Origin: Bradyrhizobium nanningense
GTDB taxonomy: Bacteria > Pseudomonadota > Alphaproteobacteria > Rhizobiales > Xanthobacteraceae
NCBI RefSeq assembly: GCF_004114535.1
Contig: NZ_LBJC01000005.1
Span: 1-64,000 of the forward strand
DNA: 64,000 bases
Direction of reading: 5' to 3'
The notes under the pieces were generated by a model. The model searched no databases and was not told the DNA's origin. It was given only the letters and a program-made list of their open reading frames with translations. The translations under genes were made by a program, and so were the position numbers. Positions 26,115-34,240 of this stretch are shown piece after piece. Within the stretch, counting starts at the first letter, position 1. Each line of letters starts with the position of its first letter.

Positions 26115-27281
26115 CTATTCCTCGAACCCGTTCGGCATGTCAGCCTTCGCAAGCGCCGCCGCGCGCGCCTTCATCCAGCCGTCGAGGAAGGCTTTGTCAT
26201 CGGACGGCGGATTGGACTTGCCGTAATCAGCCCATGCTGCGCCAAGCACCTCTTGCCGCTTGATCAGCTTGTTGTTGTACGCTTCCTGCGCATCGCTCCA
26301 TTGCCCGGCTTCCTTCAGGGCCTTTACGGCGCCGGGATGCACCGGCACCACCCAGTTCTTGGTCTGACGGTCGGCTGCGAGACCGCCGGCGCCGGGCGCG
26401 GAATCCTTGTAGGCGTCGTAGTTCACGATCATGGCCTTGGTCATGGCATAGACCTGGTCGGCCGGTTGCGAGGCGTAGGCCACGAAGATCGGGTAGGGAT
26501 AGTTGCCGAGTTCGACGGGCTTCTCCGGCGAGATGCCGGCGCCGCAGGTAGCTAACTGTGGGAAGAAGAACGAGCCGACCTTCTGCATCCGCGCCCAGCC
26601 TTCCTTGTCCTTGGCGGGCAGCGGTGGCCAGATCAGACCGCGCGGCGAAGTCTCGGCTTCCTTGGCGGGGCCGGTGATGGTGGTGCCGAAGGCCGCATCG
26701 ACGTCGTTGTTGATCAGACCTTTCCACATCGCGCCGTAGCTCGCGAACTCGACGACCTTGACGTCCTTCTGCGTCAGGCCGGCGAAGGCGAGCACCGCGA
26801 GCGAGTTCTGGTTCAGAGCGGGCGAGCCGACCACGAAGCCGACGCGCTTGCCTTTGAGGTCTTTCAGCTCTTTCACGCCGGTGTCGGCGGCAACGCCGAG
26901 CGATCCGCAATTGCAGTCGACCGACGAGAGCAGGATCTGGAGCGGCTGTGGGCCCCATTCCTTCGCGCCGAACTCGAACACGCCTTCCTGCGCGAAATAG
27001 GTGCCCGATCCCATGGCTGCGGACGCCGCGCGCTTGGAGCGCAGCGGCGCAAGGCGGGCGACATCGTTGCCTGCGGGGAGCACGCGCACGTCGGTGCCGT
27101 ACTTGTCCTTCATCATCTTGCCGACGCCGACCGCGATGTTGAAGCCGGCGGTGCCGGTGTCATAGGCGGTGAAGGCCAGGGTCGGCGGCAGCTTGATGTC
27201 TTCAGCGAATGAGTAGCGTGTAGACGCAAAAGAAATGCCCGCAACCAGCGCAGGCGCGAGCATGAGCAGCCCACGAAGCAT
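26115..27281 (-). CDS. TAXI family TRAP transporter solute-binding protein
   Basis: Periplasmic binding protein of 388 residues with a Sec-type signal peptide (LRGLLMLAPALVAGISFAS). TAXI hallmarks are the early TGTAGFNIAVGVGKMMKDKYG and the C-terminal PVHPGAVKALKEAG. GGAGGG lies 4 nt before ATG 27281. TAXI proteins studied structurally bind glutamate or glutamine, which fits the glutaminase encoded in the same direction after the permease. Ligand here is inferred. Confidence 0.93.
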   Translation of the reverse strand: MLRGLLMLAPALVAGISFASTRYSFAEDIKLPPTLAFTAYDTGTAGFNIAVGVGKMMKDKYGTDVRVLPAGNDVARLAPLRSKRAASAAMGSGTYFAQEGVFEFGAKEWGPQPLQILLSSVDCNCGSLGVAADTGVKELKDLKGKRVGFVVGSPALNQNSLAVLAFAGLTQKDVKVVEFASYGAMWKGLINNDVDAAFGTTITGPAKEAETSPRGLIWPPLPAKDKEGWARMQKVGSFFFPQLATCGAGISPEKPVELGNYPYPIFVAYASQPADQVYAMTKAMIVNYDAYKDSAPGAGGLAADRQTKNWVVPVHPGAVKALKEAGQWSDAQEAYNNKLIKRQEVLGAAWADYGKSNPPSDDKAFLDGWMKARAAALAKADMPNGFEE

Positions 27282-27333
27282 GTTTCCCTCCAATCATCCT
27301 CGCTTTGCCGCGAAGATTTTCTTTCTTTGTTTG

Positions 27334-27349
27334 AAACAACGTTTTGTTT
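27334..27349. promoter_or_regulatory. Putative operator upstream of the TAXI binding-protein gene
   Basis: AAACAACGTTTTGTTT is a perfect 6-bp inverted repeat around CGTT, resembling KdgR/IclR-type boxes. It is embedded in the direct repeat TTTGTTTGAAAC/TTTGTTTGCAAC (17-bp spacing), about 53 bp upstream of ATG 27281. The IclR regulator encoded nearby is the natural candidate to bind it. Confidence 0.5.
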
Positions 27350-27443
27350 GCAACAGATCATGTCACCGCGATCAAGCGATGGCAACGCCGTACCGCGCAT
27401 GCGGGAATGAGGCTGACAGATTGTCGAACGACAGATAGAGCAC

Positions 27444-27665
27444 TCAGCTCGCGACGATCGCGATGGCCTGGCCCTCTGCGACGACGTCGTCGAGTTTCAC
27501 CAGCAGTGATGTGATCGTGCCGTTCGCAGGCGAGGGCACAGGTATCTCCATCTTCATGGCTTCGACCACCACAACGTCATCGCCATCCGCGACGGTTCCT
27601 CCAACTTGCACGGGAGTTGCGCAGATGCGACCGGCGACCTCCGTGACGATCTTAATTTCTGGCAT
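27444..27665 (-). CDS. Free-standing biotin/lipoyl carrier protein (BCCP-like)
   Basis: A 73-residue single biotinyl domain. The biotin-acceptor Lys is K38 in VEAMKME, inside GDDVVVVEAMKMEIPVPSP, with the second half-domain GTITSLLVKLDDVVAEGQ. AAAGGGA precedes ATG 27665. It is divergent from an IclR regulator gene whose downstream neighbour is a carboxyltransferase, so it probably carries carboxybiotin for that enzyme. No biotin carboxylase gene is in the window. Confidence 0.9.
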   Translation of the reverse strand: MPEIKIVTEVAGRICATPVQVGGTVADGDDVVVVEAMKMEIPVPSPANGTITSLLVKLDDVVAEGQAIAIVAS

Positions 27666-27728
27666 GCCATCCCTTTTTGTTGTCGTCGCAAAATGCCTGA
27701 GGTAGCGTCGTCTGCAAGTGGAATTTAA

Positions 27729-27743
27729 TTCCGCACAGCGGAA
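27729..27743. promoter_or_regulatory. Putative IclR-type operator in the divergent promoter region
   Basis: TTCCGCACAGCGGAA has perfect 6-bp arms around ACA. It lies 15 bp before the regulator start and about 64 bp upstream of the biotin-carrier start, so one bound dimer could control both directions. Inferred from position and symmetry. Confidence 0.6.
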
Positions 27744-27758
27744 CAGACGGTAGGGAAC

Positions 27759-28733
27759 ATGGGACGACGATCCGAGCGATTGAGTAGGCAAGGCGTACTC
27801 GCTGGCGATGCCGGCGAGGGAGATGTCATCCAGGTGGTCTCGCGCGCGTTCGACGTGTTGCGATGCTTCGAGGGCCACGAGGCGAGACTCGGCAATCTCG
27901 AGATTTCAAATCGCTGCGGCCTGCCGCGCTCGACGGTGTCGCGGCTCACGCACACGCTGACTCGCATGGGGCAGCTGGTTTACCTGCCGCGCGATCAAAA
28001 GTATCGCATCGGGCCGAGCGCGGTCGCGATGAGCGCCACGATGATGAAGGGCGCGCAACTGCGCAGCATGATCCGTCAGCGGCTGCAGGAAGTCGCCGAG
28101 CAGCTTCCTGGCACGGTCGGCTTCGTCGTTCCGGATCGCTTCCATCTCGTCTATCTCCTGTTCGCGCGCTCGGCGACCGCACTCGGCCTGCACGAGGGCA
28201 CCGGCAGCCGCATCTCGATGGCCTCGACCGCCGCGGGCGCGGCCTACACGGCGGCCTTGTCGCCGGAAGTCGGCGATGCCTTCATCGCGGACATGGAGCG
28301 GGAAGCTCCCGAGGCCGCGAAGATCCTGAAGCCTCGCATCGAAGCTAACCGTCAGATGTTGCGCGAGCGCGGCTACGTCGTGGCCTGCGGCTTGTGGAGC
28401 CCACACATCAACGGTCTCGCGCTGCCGATATGGTCGCCGCAGTACCAGACTTTCGTGGTCATCACGATCGGCCTGCTGTCGGCGATGTATGACGAGGAGC
28501 GGCTGCATGCCGAAGTCGCGCCATTGATGCTCGAACTCGGTCGTTCGCTCGGCGGCCTGCTCGAGGGCGCGGAAGGCGACGTCTTCAACAACCGCATCCC
28601 GCGTAAACCGGTCGCAATGGCCGTGCACAACAATAACAAGCCGATCCATTCGGAGGGAGTGAATGAACTGGAAGCCGGAACTCGACGAGCTCGCCCGGCG
28701 CGAAGCCTTCGCGCGGGAGATGGGCGGCGTTGA
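27759..28733 (+). CDS. IclR family transcriptional regulator
   Basis: Regulator of 324 residues. The winged helix-turn-helix is at about residues 25-90 (LEISNRCGLPRSTVSRLTHT), followed by the effector-binding domain (GTGSRISMASTAAGAAYTAA, YVVACGLWSPHINGLALPI). It is longer than usual (about 260) because of a 20-residue N-terminal lead and a basic tail that overlaps the next gene by 71 nt. ATG 27759 is the earliest in-frame start; a later start cannot be excluded. It probably controls the carboxylase and perhaps the TAXI genes. Confidence 0.9.
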   Translation: MGRRSERLSRQGVLAGDAGEGDVIQVVSRAFDVLRCFEGHEARLGNLEISNRCGLPRSTVSRLTHTLTRMGQLVYLPRDQKYRIGPSAVAMSATMMKGAQLRSMIRQRLQEVAEQLPGTVGFVVPDRFHLVYLLFARSATALGLHEGTGSRISMASTAAGAAYTAALSPEVGDAFIADMEREAPEAAKILKPRIEANRQMLRERGYVVACGLWSPHINGLALPIWSPQYQTFVVITIGLLSAMYDEERLHAEVAPLMLELGRSLGGLLEGAEGDVFNNRIPRKPVAMAVHNNNKPIHSEGVNELEAGTRRARPARSLRAGDGRR

Positions 28734-30222
28734 CAAGGTCAAGCGACAGCATGACCAGGGCCGGCTGACTGTTCGGGAACGTATCGACAAGCTGATCGAC
28801 AAAGGCAGCTTTCACGAGATAGGTGCCGTCGCCGGCATCGGCGAGTACGATTCCAGCGGCGAATTGCAGAAATTGACGCCGGCCAACTGCGTGTTTGGCC
28901 GTGCGCGCGTCGACGGCCGCACCGTTGTGGTGGTCGGCGACGACTTTACGGTCCGCGGCGGCTCGGCGGATGCGTCGATCTCGGCAAAGCCGTTGATGGC
29001 GGAGGAGATGGCGCACGACTTCCGTCTGCCGATCGTCCGCATCATCGAAGGCTCCGGTGGCGGCGGCTCGGTCAAGACCATCGAGACCAAGGGCGCGGCC
29101 AACCTGCCGGGCGGCATCGGCGGCACGCGCTGGTACCGCTTCACGACAGAGAATCTGTCGCGCGTGCCGGTGGTCGCGCTCGGCCTCGGTTCGGTGGCGG
29201 GCTTAGGGGCCGCGCGCCTTGCCGCCAGCCACTATTCCATCATGACACGGAAGTCCGCGATGTTCGTCGCGGGCCCGCCGGTGGTGAAGGCGCTGGGGCA
29301 GGACCTCTCGAAGGAGGAGCTCGGCGGCGCCGACATCCAGACTCGCGCAGGCGCGATCGACCATGCCGTCGATACGGAAGAAGAGGCGTTCGCCTGCGCG
29401 CGGCGTTTCCTGTCCTATCTGCCGTCATCGGTCTACGAGCTGCTGTCGACCTTGGCCTGCGCCGACAATCCGGAGCGCAGCGACGAAGCGCTGATGAACG
29501 CGGTGCCGCGTAACCGCAAGCAAGTCTACAAGGTGCGCCCCATCATCGAGTCGGTCGCCGACAGGGGCTCGTTCTTCGAGGTCGCCAAGAATTTCGGCAA
29601 GCCGATCATCGTCGGCCTGGCGCGACTCGAGGGCAGGGCAGTGATGGTGCTGGCCAGCGACAGCTTTCACTATGGCGGCTCCTGGACGGCGGATGCCTGC
29701 CAGAAGGTGGTGCGCTGGGTCGACTTCGCCGAGACCTTCCACCTGCCGATCGTCTACCTCATGGACTGCCCCGGCTTCATGATCGGCCTCGATGCCGAGA
29801 AGGCGGCGACCATCCGCCACGGCGTCCGCGCCATGGCCGCGGTCAACCAGACCACCGTGCCCTGGTGCACCGTGATCCTGCGCAACGCCTTTGGTGTCGC
29901 CGGTGTCGTGCACCAGCCGGCCGATCGCTTCTCGATCCGCTACGCCTGGCCGTCGGCCTATTGGGGCTCGCTCCCGCTCGAAGGCGGCATCGAAGCCGCC
30001 TATCGCGCCGACATCGATGCGGCCGAGGACAAGGCGGGCAAGCTGAAGGAGATCGAGGAGCGTCTCAACAAGCTGCGCTCGCCGTTCCGCTCGGCCGAGA
30101 AATTCTGGGTCGAGGAGATCATCGATCCCCGCAAGACGAGGTCGCTGCTGTGCGAGTTCGCCCGCCTCGCCGAGCCGCTGCGCAAGTCGGGGCCGCCGGA
30201 GAATTTTTCGATCAGGCCTTAG
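28663..30222 (+). CDS. Acyl-CoA carboxylase carboxyltransferase (beta) subunit
   Basis: Carboxyltransferase of 519 residues of the propionyl/methylcrotonyl-CoA carboxylase or MmdA family; moves carboxyl from biotin to an acyl-CoA. Two crotonase-fold halves are visible: FTVRGGSADASISAKPLMAE in the first, and the oxyanion-loop GRAVMVLASDSFHYGGSWT with PIVYLMDCPGFMIG in the second. GGAGGG precedes ATG 28663. It overlaps iclR. Neither a biotin carboxylase nor a membrane decarboxylase subunit is adjacent, so the acyl-CoA substrate is open. Confidence 0.9.
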   Translation: MNWKPELDELARREAFAREMGGVDKVKRQHDQGRLTVRERIDKLIDKGSFHEIGAVAGIGEYDSSGELQKLTPANCVFGRARVDGRTVVVVGDDFTVRGGSADASISAKPLMAEEMAHDFRLPIVRIIEGSGGGGSVKTIETKGAANLPGGIGGTRWYRFTTENLSRVPVVALGLGSVAGLGAARLAASHYSIMTRKSAMFVAGPPVVKALGQDLSKEELGGADIQTRAGAIDHAVDTEEEAFACARRFLSYLPSSVYELLSTLACADNPERSDEALMNAVPRNRKQVYKVRPIIESVADRGSFFEVAKNFGKPIIVGLARLEGRAVMVLASDSFHYGGSWTADACQKVVRWVDFAETFHLPIVYLMDCPGFMIGLDAEKAATIRHGVRAMAAVNQTTVPWCTVILRNAFGVAGVVHQPADRFSIRYAWPSAYWGSLPLEGGIEAAYRADIDAAEDKAGKLKEIEERLNKLRSPFRSAEKFWVEEIIDPRKTRSLLCEFARLAEPLRKSGPPENFSIRP

Positions 30223-30248
30223 CATCCTTGCGGCAAGCCGTGACGCGC

Positions 30249-30411
30249 GTGCCCCGGACGCAGCGCAGCGCTTCCCTGGCGATGCGAAGCATCGTCCAGT
30301 GCAGCGGTGCGCTGCAGAGCCGGGGCCCATGCCAAAGCGAATCCGGAGCCTCCTGGGTCCCGGCTCAGCGCCGCAACGCTTGAAGCGTTGCAGCGCGTCC
30401 GGGACACGAGG
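30249..30411. repeat. Long imperfect palindromic repeat (GCCCCGGACGC...GCGTCCGGGAC)
   Basis: Outer arms CCCCGGACGCAGCGC and GCGCGTCCGGG pair. Internal palindromes include GATGCGAAGCATC, CAACGCTTGAAGCGTTG and CAGAGCCGGGGCCC/GGGTCCCGGCTCAG. Typical dispersed element of this lineage, filling the gap before the GMC gene. Confidence 0.75.
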
Positions 30412-30498
30412 TGCGACGCCGACGCAATCCAAAACCCTTCCACGGCAAAACAATAACGCGCTAAGCTCCGTCAACAAAAACAACAGGAAGCGTCAATC

Positions 30499-32196
30499 GT
30501 GTACGACTTCATTATCGTGGGCGGCGGCTCGGCGGGGTCCGTGCTGGCCCATCGGCTCTCGGCGAGGAGCGCCAACAAAGTCCTGCTGTGCGAGGCCGGG
30601 CAGGACACACCGCCCGGCAACGAGCCGGCCGAGATCAGGGACAGCTATCCGGGCACGGCCTATTTCGATCCGCGCTTCCACTGGACCGAGCTCAAGGTCA
30701 CGACCCAGGTCGTCAGCCACAACAATCCGAACGAGGCCCGTCCTCCGTTGCGCAAATACGAGCAGGCGCGCGTGCTCGGCGGCGGCTCGTCGATCAATGG
30801 CCAGATGGCCAACCGCGGCGCGCCGACCGATTACGACGAATGGAACGCGCGCGGCGCCGAAGGGTGGACGTGGAACGACGTGCTGCCTTTTTTCAAGAAG
30901 GTCGAGCACGATCTCGATTTCGACGGGCCGTATCACGGCAAGGACGGCAAGATCCCGGTCCGCCGCATTCCCAGGGAGCACTGGACGAAGCATTCGCAGG
31001 CGTTTGCAGAAGCCTTCCAGCAGGCCGGCCATCAATTCCTGCCCGACCAGAACGGCGAGTTCGTCGACGGTTATTTTCCGGTGACGCATTCCAACCAGGC
31101 CGAGCAGCGCGTCTCGGCTGCCATGGGGTATCTCGACCGCGACACCCGCAAGCGCGCCAATCTCACCATCTCCACCGACACCCAGGTGCGCGAGCTGCTC
31201 TTCGAAGGCACGCAATGCGTCGGCGTGAAGGCTGTCGTCGGCGGACGCGAGCAGGAATTCCGGGGACGCGAGATCATCCTCTCCAGCGGCGCCATCCATT
31301 CGCCCGCGCATCTCTTGCGTGCCGGCATCGGTCCGGTCGGCCATCTCAAGGACTTGGGGATTCCCGTGTTGATGGGCTTGCCGGGCGTCGGGCAGCGCCT
31401 GATGGATCATCCGTCGATCTCGCTGTCGTCCTTTGTCCGCCGCGGCGCGCGCATGAACGAGCACACCAGGCGCCACATGCAGCTGGGCCTGCGCTATTCG
31501 TCGGACCTTGCAGGCGTGCCGAAGGGCGATATGTTCGTCGTCCTGCTCTCCAAGTCGGCCTGGCATGCGGTCGGCGAGCAGATCGGCTCGCTGCTCACCT
31601 TCGTCAACAAGACCTATTCAGAGACCGGACAGGTCAAGCTCGCCTCGCGCGATCCGTCGGCAGAGCCGATCGTCGAGTTCAACCTGTTGTCCGACCGGCG
31701 CGATCTCGACCGGCTGATGAGCGGCTTCCGCAAGATGGCTGCGATCCAGATGAGCGACATCGTCAGGAAGGTGACGGACAAGCCGTTCCCGGCCGCCTAT
31801 ACCGACAAGGTCCGCAAGATCGGCGTGGTCAATACCAGGAACAGGATCTTGACCAAGGTCGCCGCGGCGTTGATGGACGGGCCGGCAGCGCTGCGCCACT
31901 ACATGATCGACAATTTCGTGGTCGAAGGCTTCACCTTCGATCAGGTCATGAACGACGACGAGGCGCTGGAGGCCTTCGTGCGCAAGGCGACCATTGGTGT
32001 GTGGCACGCCTCCTGTTCATGCCGCATGGGTCGCACTGAGGATCCGATGGCGGTGGTCGACAACCAGGGTCGCGTCAAGGGCATCCAGGGCCTGCGCGTC
32101 GTCGACGCCTCGATCTTCCCGGTGGTGCCGTGCGCCAACACCAACTTCCCGGTCCTGATGTCGGCGGAGAAGATCGCGGCCGCGATCATGCAGTAG
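30499..32196 (+). CDS. GMC family oxidoreductase (choline dehydrogenase-like)
   Basis: FAD-dependent alcohol dehydrogenase/oxidase of 565 residues. The N-terminal FAD-binding motif is DFIIVGGGSAGSVLAHRL; GGGSSINGQMANRGAPTDYD follows the first GMC signature; the second signature is GREIILSSGAIHSPAHLL. The C-terminal WHASCSCRMG and VPCANTNFPVLMSAEK hold the active-site His/Asn region. GTG 30499 is chosen, with AGGAAG 8 nt upstream. Substrate not determinable; an alcohol feeding the adjacent carboxylase pathway is one idea. Confidence 0.92.
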   Translation: MYDFIIVGGGSAGSVLAHRLSARSANKVLLCEAGQDTPPGNEPAEIRDSYPGTAYFDPRFHWTELKVTTQVVSHNNPNEARPPLRKYEQARVLGGGSSINGQMANRGAPTDYDEWNARGAEGWTWNDVLPFFKKVEHDLDFDGPYHGKDGKIPVRRIPREHWTKHSQAFAEAFQQAGHQFLPDQNGEFVDGYFPVTHSNQAEQRVSAAMGYLDRDTRKRANLTISTDTQVRELLFEGTQCVGVKAVVGGREQEFRGREIILSSGAIHSPAHLLRAGIGPVGHLKDLGIPVLMGLPGVGQRLMDHPSISLSSFVRRGARMNEHTRRHMQLGLRYSSDLAGVPKGDMFVVLLSKSAWHAVGEQIGSLLTFVNKTYSETGQVKLASRDPSAEPIVEFNLLSDRRDLDRLMSGFRKMAAIQMSDIVRKVTDKPFPAAYTDKVRKIGVVNTRNRILTKVAAALMDGPAALRHYMIDNFVVEGFTFDQVMNDDEALEAFVRKATIGVWHASCSCRMGRTEDPMAVVDNQGRVKGIQGLRVVDASIFPVVPCANTNFPVLMSAEKIAAAIMQ

Positions 32197-32211
32197 CGCC
32201 CCGCGCGTTCC

Positions 32212-32262
32212 GTCCTCATCCTGAGGAGCCCGCATCAAGCGGGCGTCTCGAAGGACGGGCGC
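32212..32262. repeat. Palindromic repeat (CCTCATCCTGAGGAGCCCGC...GCGGGCGTCTCGAAGGACG)
   Basis: Clean copy of the family also at 21.8, 39.5 and 58.4 kb: CCTCATCCTGAGG plus CCCGCATCAAGCGGG and TCTCGAAGGACG. It sits between converging genes and may act as a bidirectional terminator. Confidence 0.85.
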
Positions 32263-32280
32263 AGGCGAGTTTCTGCAATC

Positions 32281-33756
32281 CTATAGCCGCAGCACCTTGC
32301 CGGGATTCATGATGTTCTGCGGATCGAGCGCGCGCTTGATGGTGCGCATGATGTCGAGCTCGGTCTTCGAACGGTAATGGCTGAGCTCGTCCAGCTTGTC
32401 GATGCCGATGCCGTGCTCGGCCGAGATCGAGCCGTCCATGGAGGTGACGAGGTCGTTCACGGCCCGCGTGATGGCGGCCTTGTATTGCGTCAGCGTCTGC
32501 TGATCCATGCCCACCGGCGCCATGAACGAAAAATGCAGATTGCCGTCGCCGATGTGTCCCAAAGGATAGGGCCGGATGGACGGGAGAATGTCGAGCACGG
32601 CCTTGAGCCCGAGGTCGATGAACTCCGGAATCCTTGAGATCGCCACCGAGACATCGTAGCTGAGCCCCGGCCCCTCGGCGCGGGAGGCTTCTGCGACGCT
32701 TTCCCTTATGCGCCACATGTTGTGCGATTGATGTCCGGTCTGAGCGATGACTGCGTCGAGCACGCGCCCGGCCTCGAGTTGATCGGCCAGAAACTGCTCC
32801 ATCTTCTCGGACATGCCCTCGGCGCCGTCCCGGCGTGCGCGCGCGGACGACCATTCCAGCAGCAGGTACCATGGCGTCTCCGCTCTCAGCGGATCCTGCA
32901 CGCCGGGTATGTGGCGGAGCACCATGTCGATCGCGCTGCGGCTCATCAGCTCGCAGGAGCCGACATTGTCCTCGGATGCGCTATGGGCTTCCGACAGGAT
33001 TTCCAGCGCCGCGCGCGGATCCCGGATCGCCAGCCACGCGGTGCAGACGTCCTTGGGAGCCGGCCATAGCTTGAGCACGGCCTTCGTGATGATGCCGAGC
33101 GTGCCTTCGGCGCCCATGAAGAGGTGCTTGAGGTCGTAGCCCGTGTTGTCCTTCTTGAGCGCACGCAATCCGTCCCAGACCTCGCCGCTCGGCAGCACGA
33201 CTTCAAGTCCCAGGACGAGATGGCGGGCATTGCCATAGCGGAGAACCTGCACGCCACCGGCGTTGGTCGACAGATTGCCGCCGATCATGCACGAGCCTTG
33301 GGCGCCGAGGCTGAGGGGCAGGAACCTGTCGTGCCGGCTTGCTGTCTCCTGCAGAGTCTGCAGCACGCAGCCGGCCTCGACCGTCATGGTGTACCCTGTG
33401 GGATCGAGCTCCAGCACGCGGTTCATGCGGCCGAGCGACAACACGATGCCCGTGTGCGCGGGCCAGGGCGTGGCTCCGCCCATCAGACCGGTGTTGCCAC
33501 CCTGCGGTACGATCGCGATCCCATGGTCATGGCAGAGCCTGACCACCTGCGCGACTTCCTCTGTGCTGCCGGGGCGAACCACGGCGCCGGCGCGTCCAAC
33601 CAGCAATCCGCGCCAATCCGTCACGAACGGCTGCTTGCCGTGCTCGTCCTCGATAAGGCCCTTCGCGCCCACGATCGCGCGCAGGGAATCGCGCATTTGG
33701 GCGGTGAGCGGAACGGTTGGAATGATGGGTTCGGACGACGGACCGGCTGCCGGCAT
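32281..33756 (-). CDS. FAD-binding oxidoreductase (D-lactate/D-2-hydroxyglutarate dehydrogenase-like)
   Basis: FAD-linked 2-hydroxyacid dehydrogenase of 491 residues. The PCMH-type FAD domain contains VPQGGNTGLMGGATP and GGNLSTNAGGVQVLRYGN; the C-terminal oxidase domain has LGHIGDGNLHFSFMAP and SISAEHGIGIDKL. The open frame extends upstream to 33990, but I chose ATG 33756, which has AGGGA 6 nt upstream and gives the normal family length. The substrate is a D-2-hydroxyacid; which one is open. Confidence 0.9.
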   Translation of the reverse strand: MPAAGPSSEPIIPTVPLTAQMRDSLRAIVGAKGLIEDEHGKQPFVTDWRGLLVGRAGAVVRPGSTEEVAQVVRLCHDHGIAIVPQGGNTGLMGGATPWPAHTGIVLSLGRMNRVLELDPTGYTMTVEAGCVLQTLQETASRHDRFLPLSLGAQGSCMIGGNLSTNAGGVQVLRYGNARHLVLGLEVVLPSGEVWDGLRALKKDNTGYDLKHLFMGAEGTLGIITKAVLKLWPAPKDVCTAWLAIRDPRAALEILSEAHSASEDNVGSCELMSRSAIDMVLRHIPGVQDPLRAETPWYLLLEWSSARARRDGAEGMSEKMEQFLADQLEAGRVLDAVIAQTGHQSHNMWRIRESVAEASRAEGPGLSYDVSVAISRIPEFIDLGLKAVLDILPSIRPYPLGHIGDGNLHFSFMAPVGMDQQTLTQYKAAITRAVNDLVTSMDGSISAEHGIGIDKLDELSHYRSKTELDIMRTIKRALDPQNIMNPGKVLRL

Positions 33757-34240
33757 TTGTTTTCCCTGGCGCATCTTGATGTGCACTGCGCACGCGACGT
33801 GCGTCGGGGCATTGTCCACGTTTGCGCCGTGGAGTCTAACGGCAATATGTGTCTCACCCAGATGGCCACGTCGGTAGTCGCCTCGCACCGACGACCGTGC
33901 ATGGGGTGTTTCGGATTTCCCGTTTGGGCCGGCACCGCACGAGACGCCGGCCGTACGCGCGGCCAGCCGGCGCGCGCAGTTCATCCGCAATTCTACGGTG
34001 TTTTCCCGGGGTTTAGCGCCAATCCCTGCGTCCGCATTTAAGCGACGTTAATGATGCCTTCTCGATATGAGACATCTGGATCCCGTCAGGTTCCATTTTG
34101 TGAACCGTCCGTAAGCGTTGATTAAGAGAGCCATCGCCATATTCCGCCCCGTGATGGGCGGGTGCCGGGATCAAATCCCGACAGCCTCTTCCGTCGACTT
34201 CAGGGAAAGGGCCGCTGCTGCCGCAGCGACGGCAGCCAGG
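33757..34240. other. Gene-free region upstream of the TadG-like gene
   Basis: About 480 bp between divergent genes with no convincing coding frame. GGTTC-N8-GAACC at 34089-34106 is the only small inverted repeat noted. An open frame reaches upstream of the TadG start (to 34118) but lacks a ribosome site and homology-like composition. Promoters for both neighbours are expected here. Confidence 0.4.

Noticed and set aside
33757-33990. N-terminal extension of the FAD-linked 2-hydroxyacid dehydrogenase
   Set aside because: The extension is Arg/Cys-rich, has no domain, and the internal ATG has a good AGGGA ribosome site.
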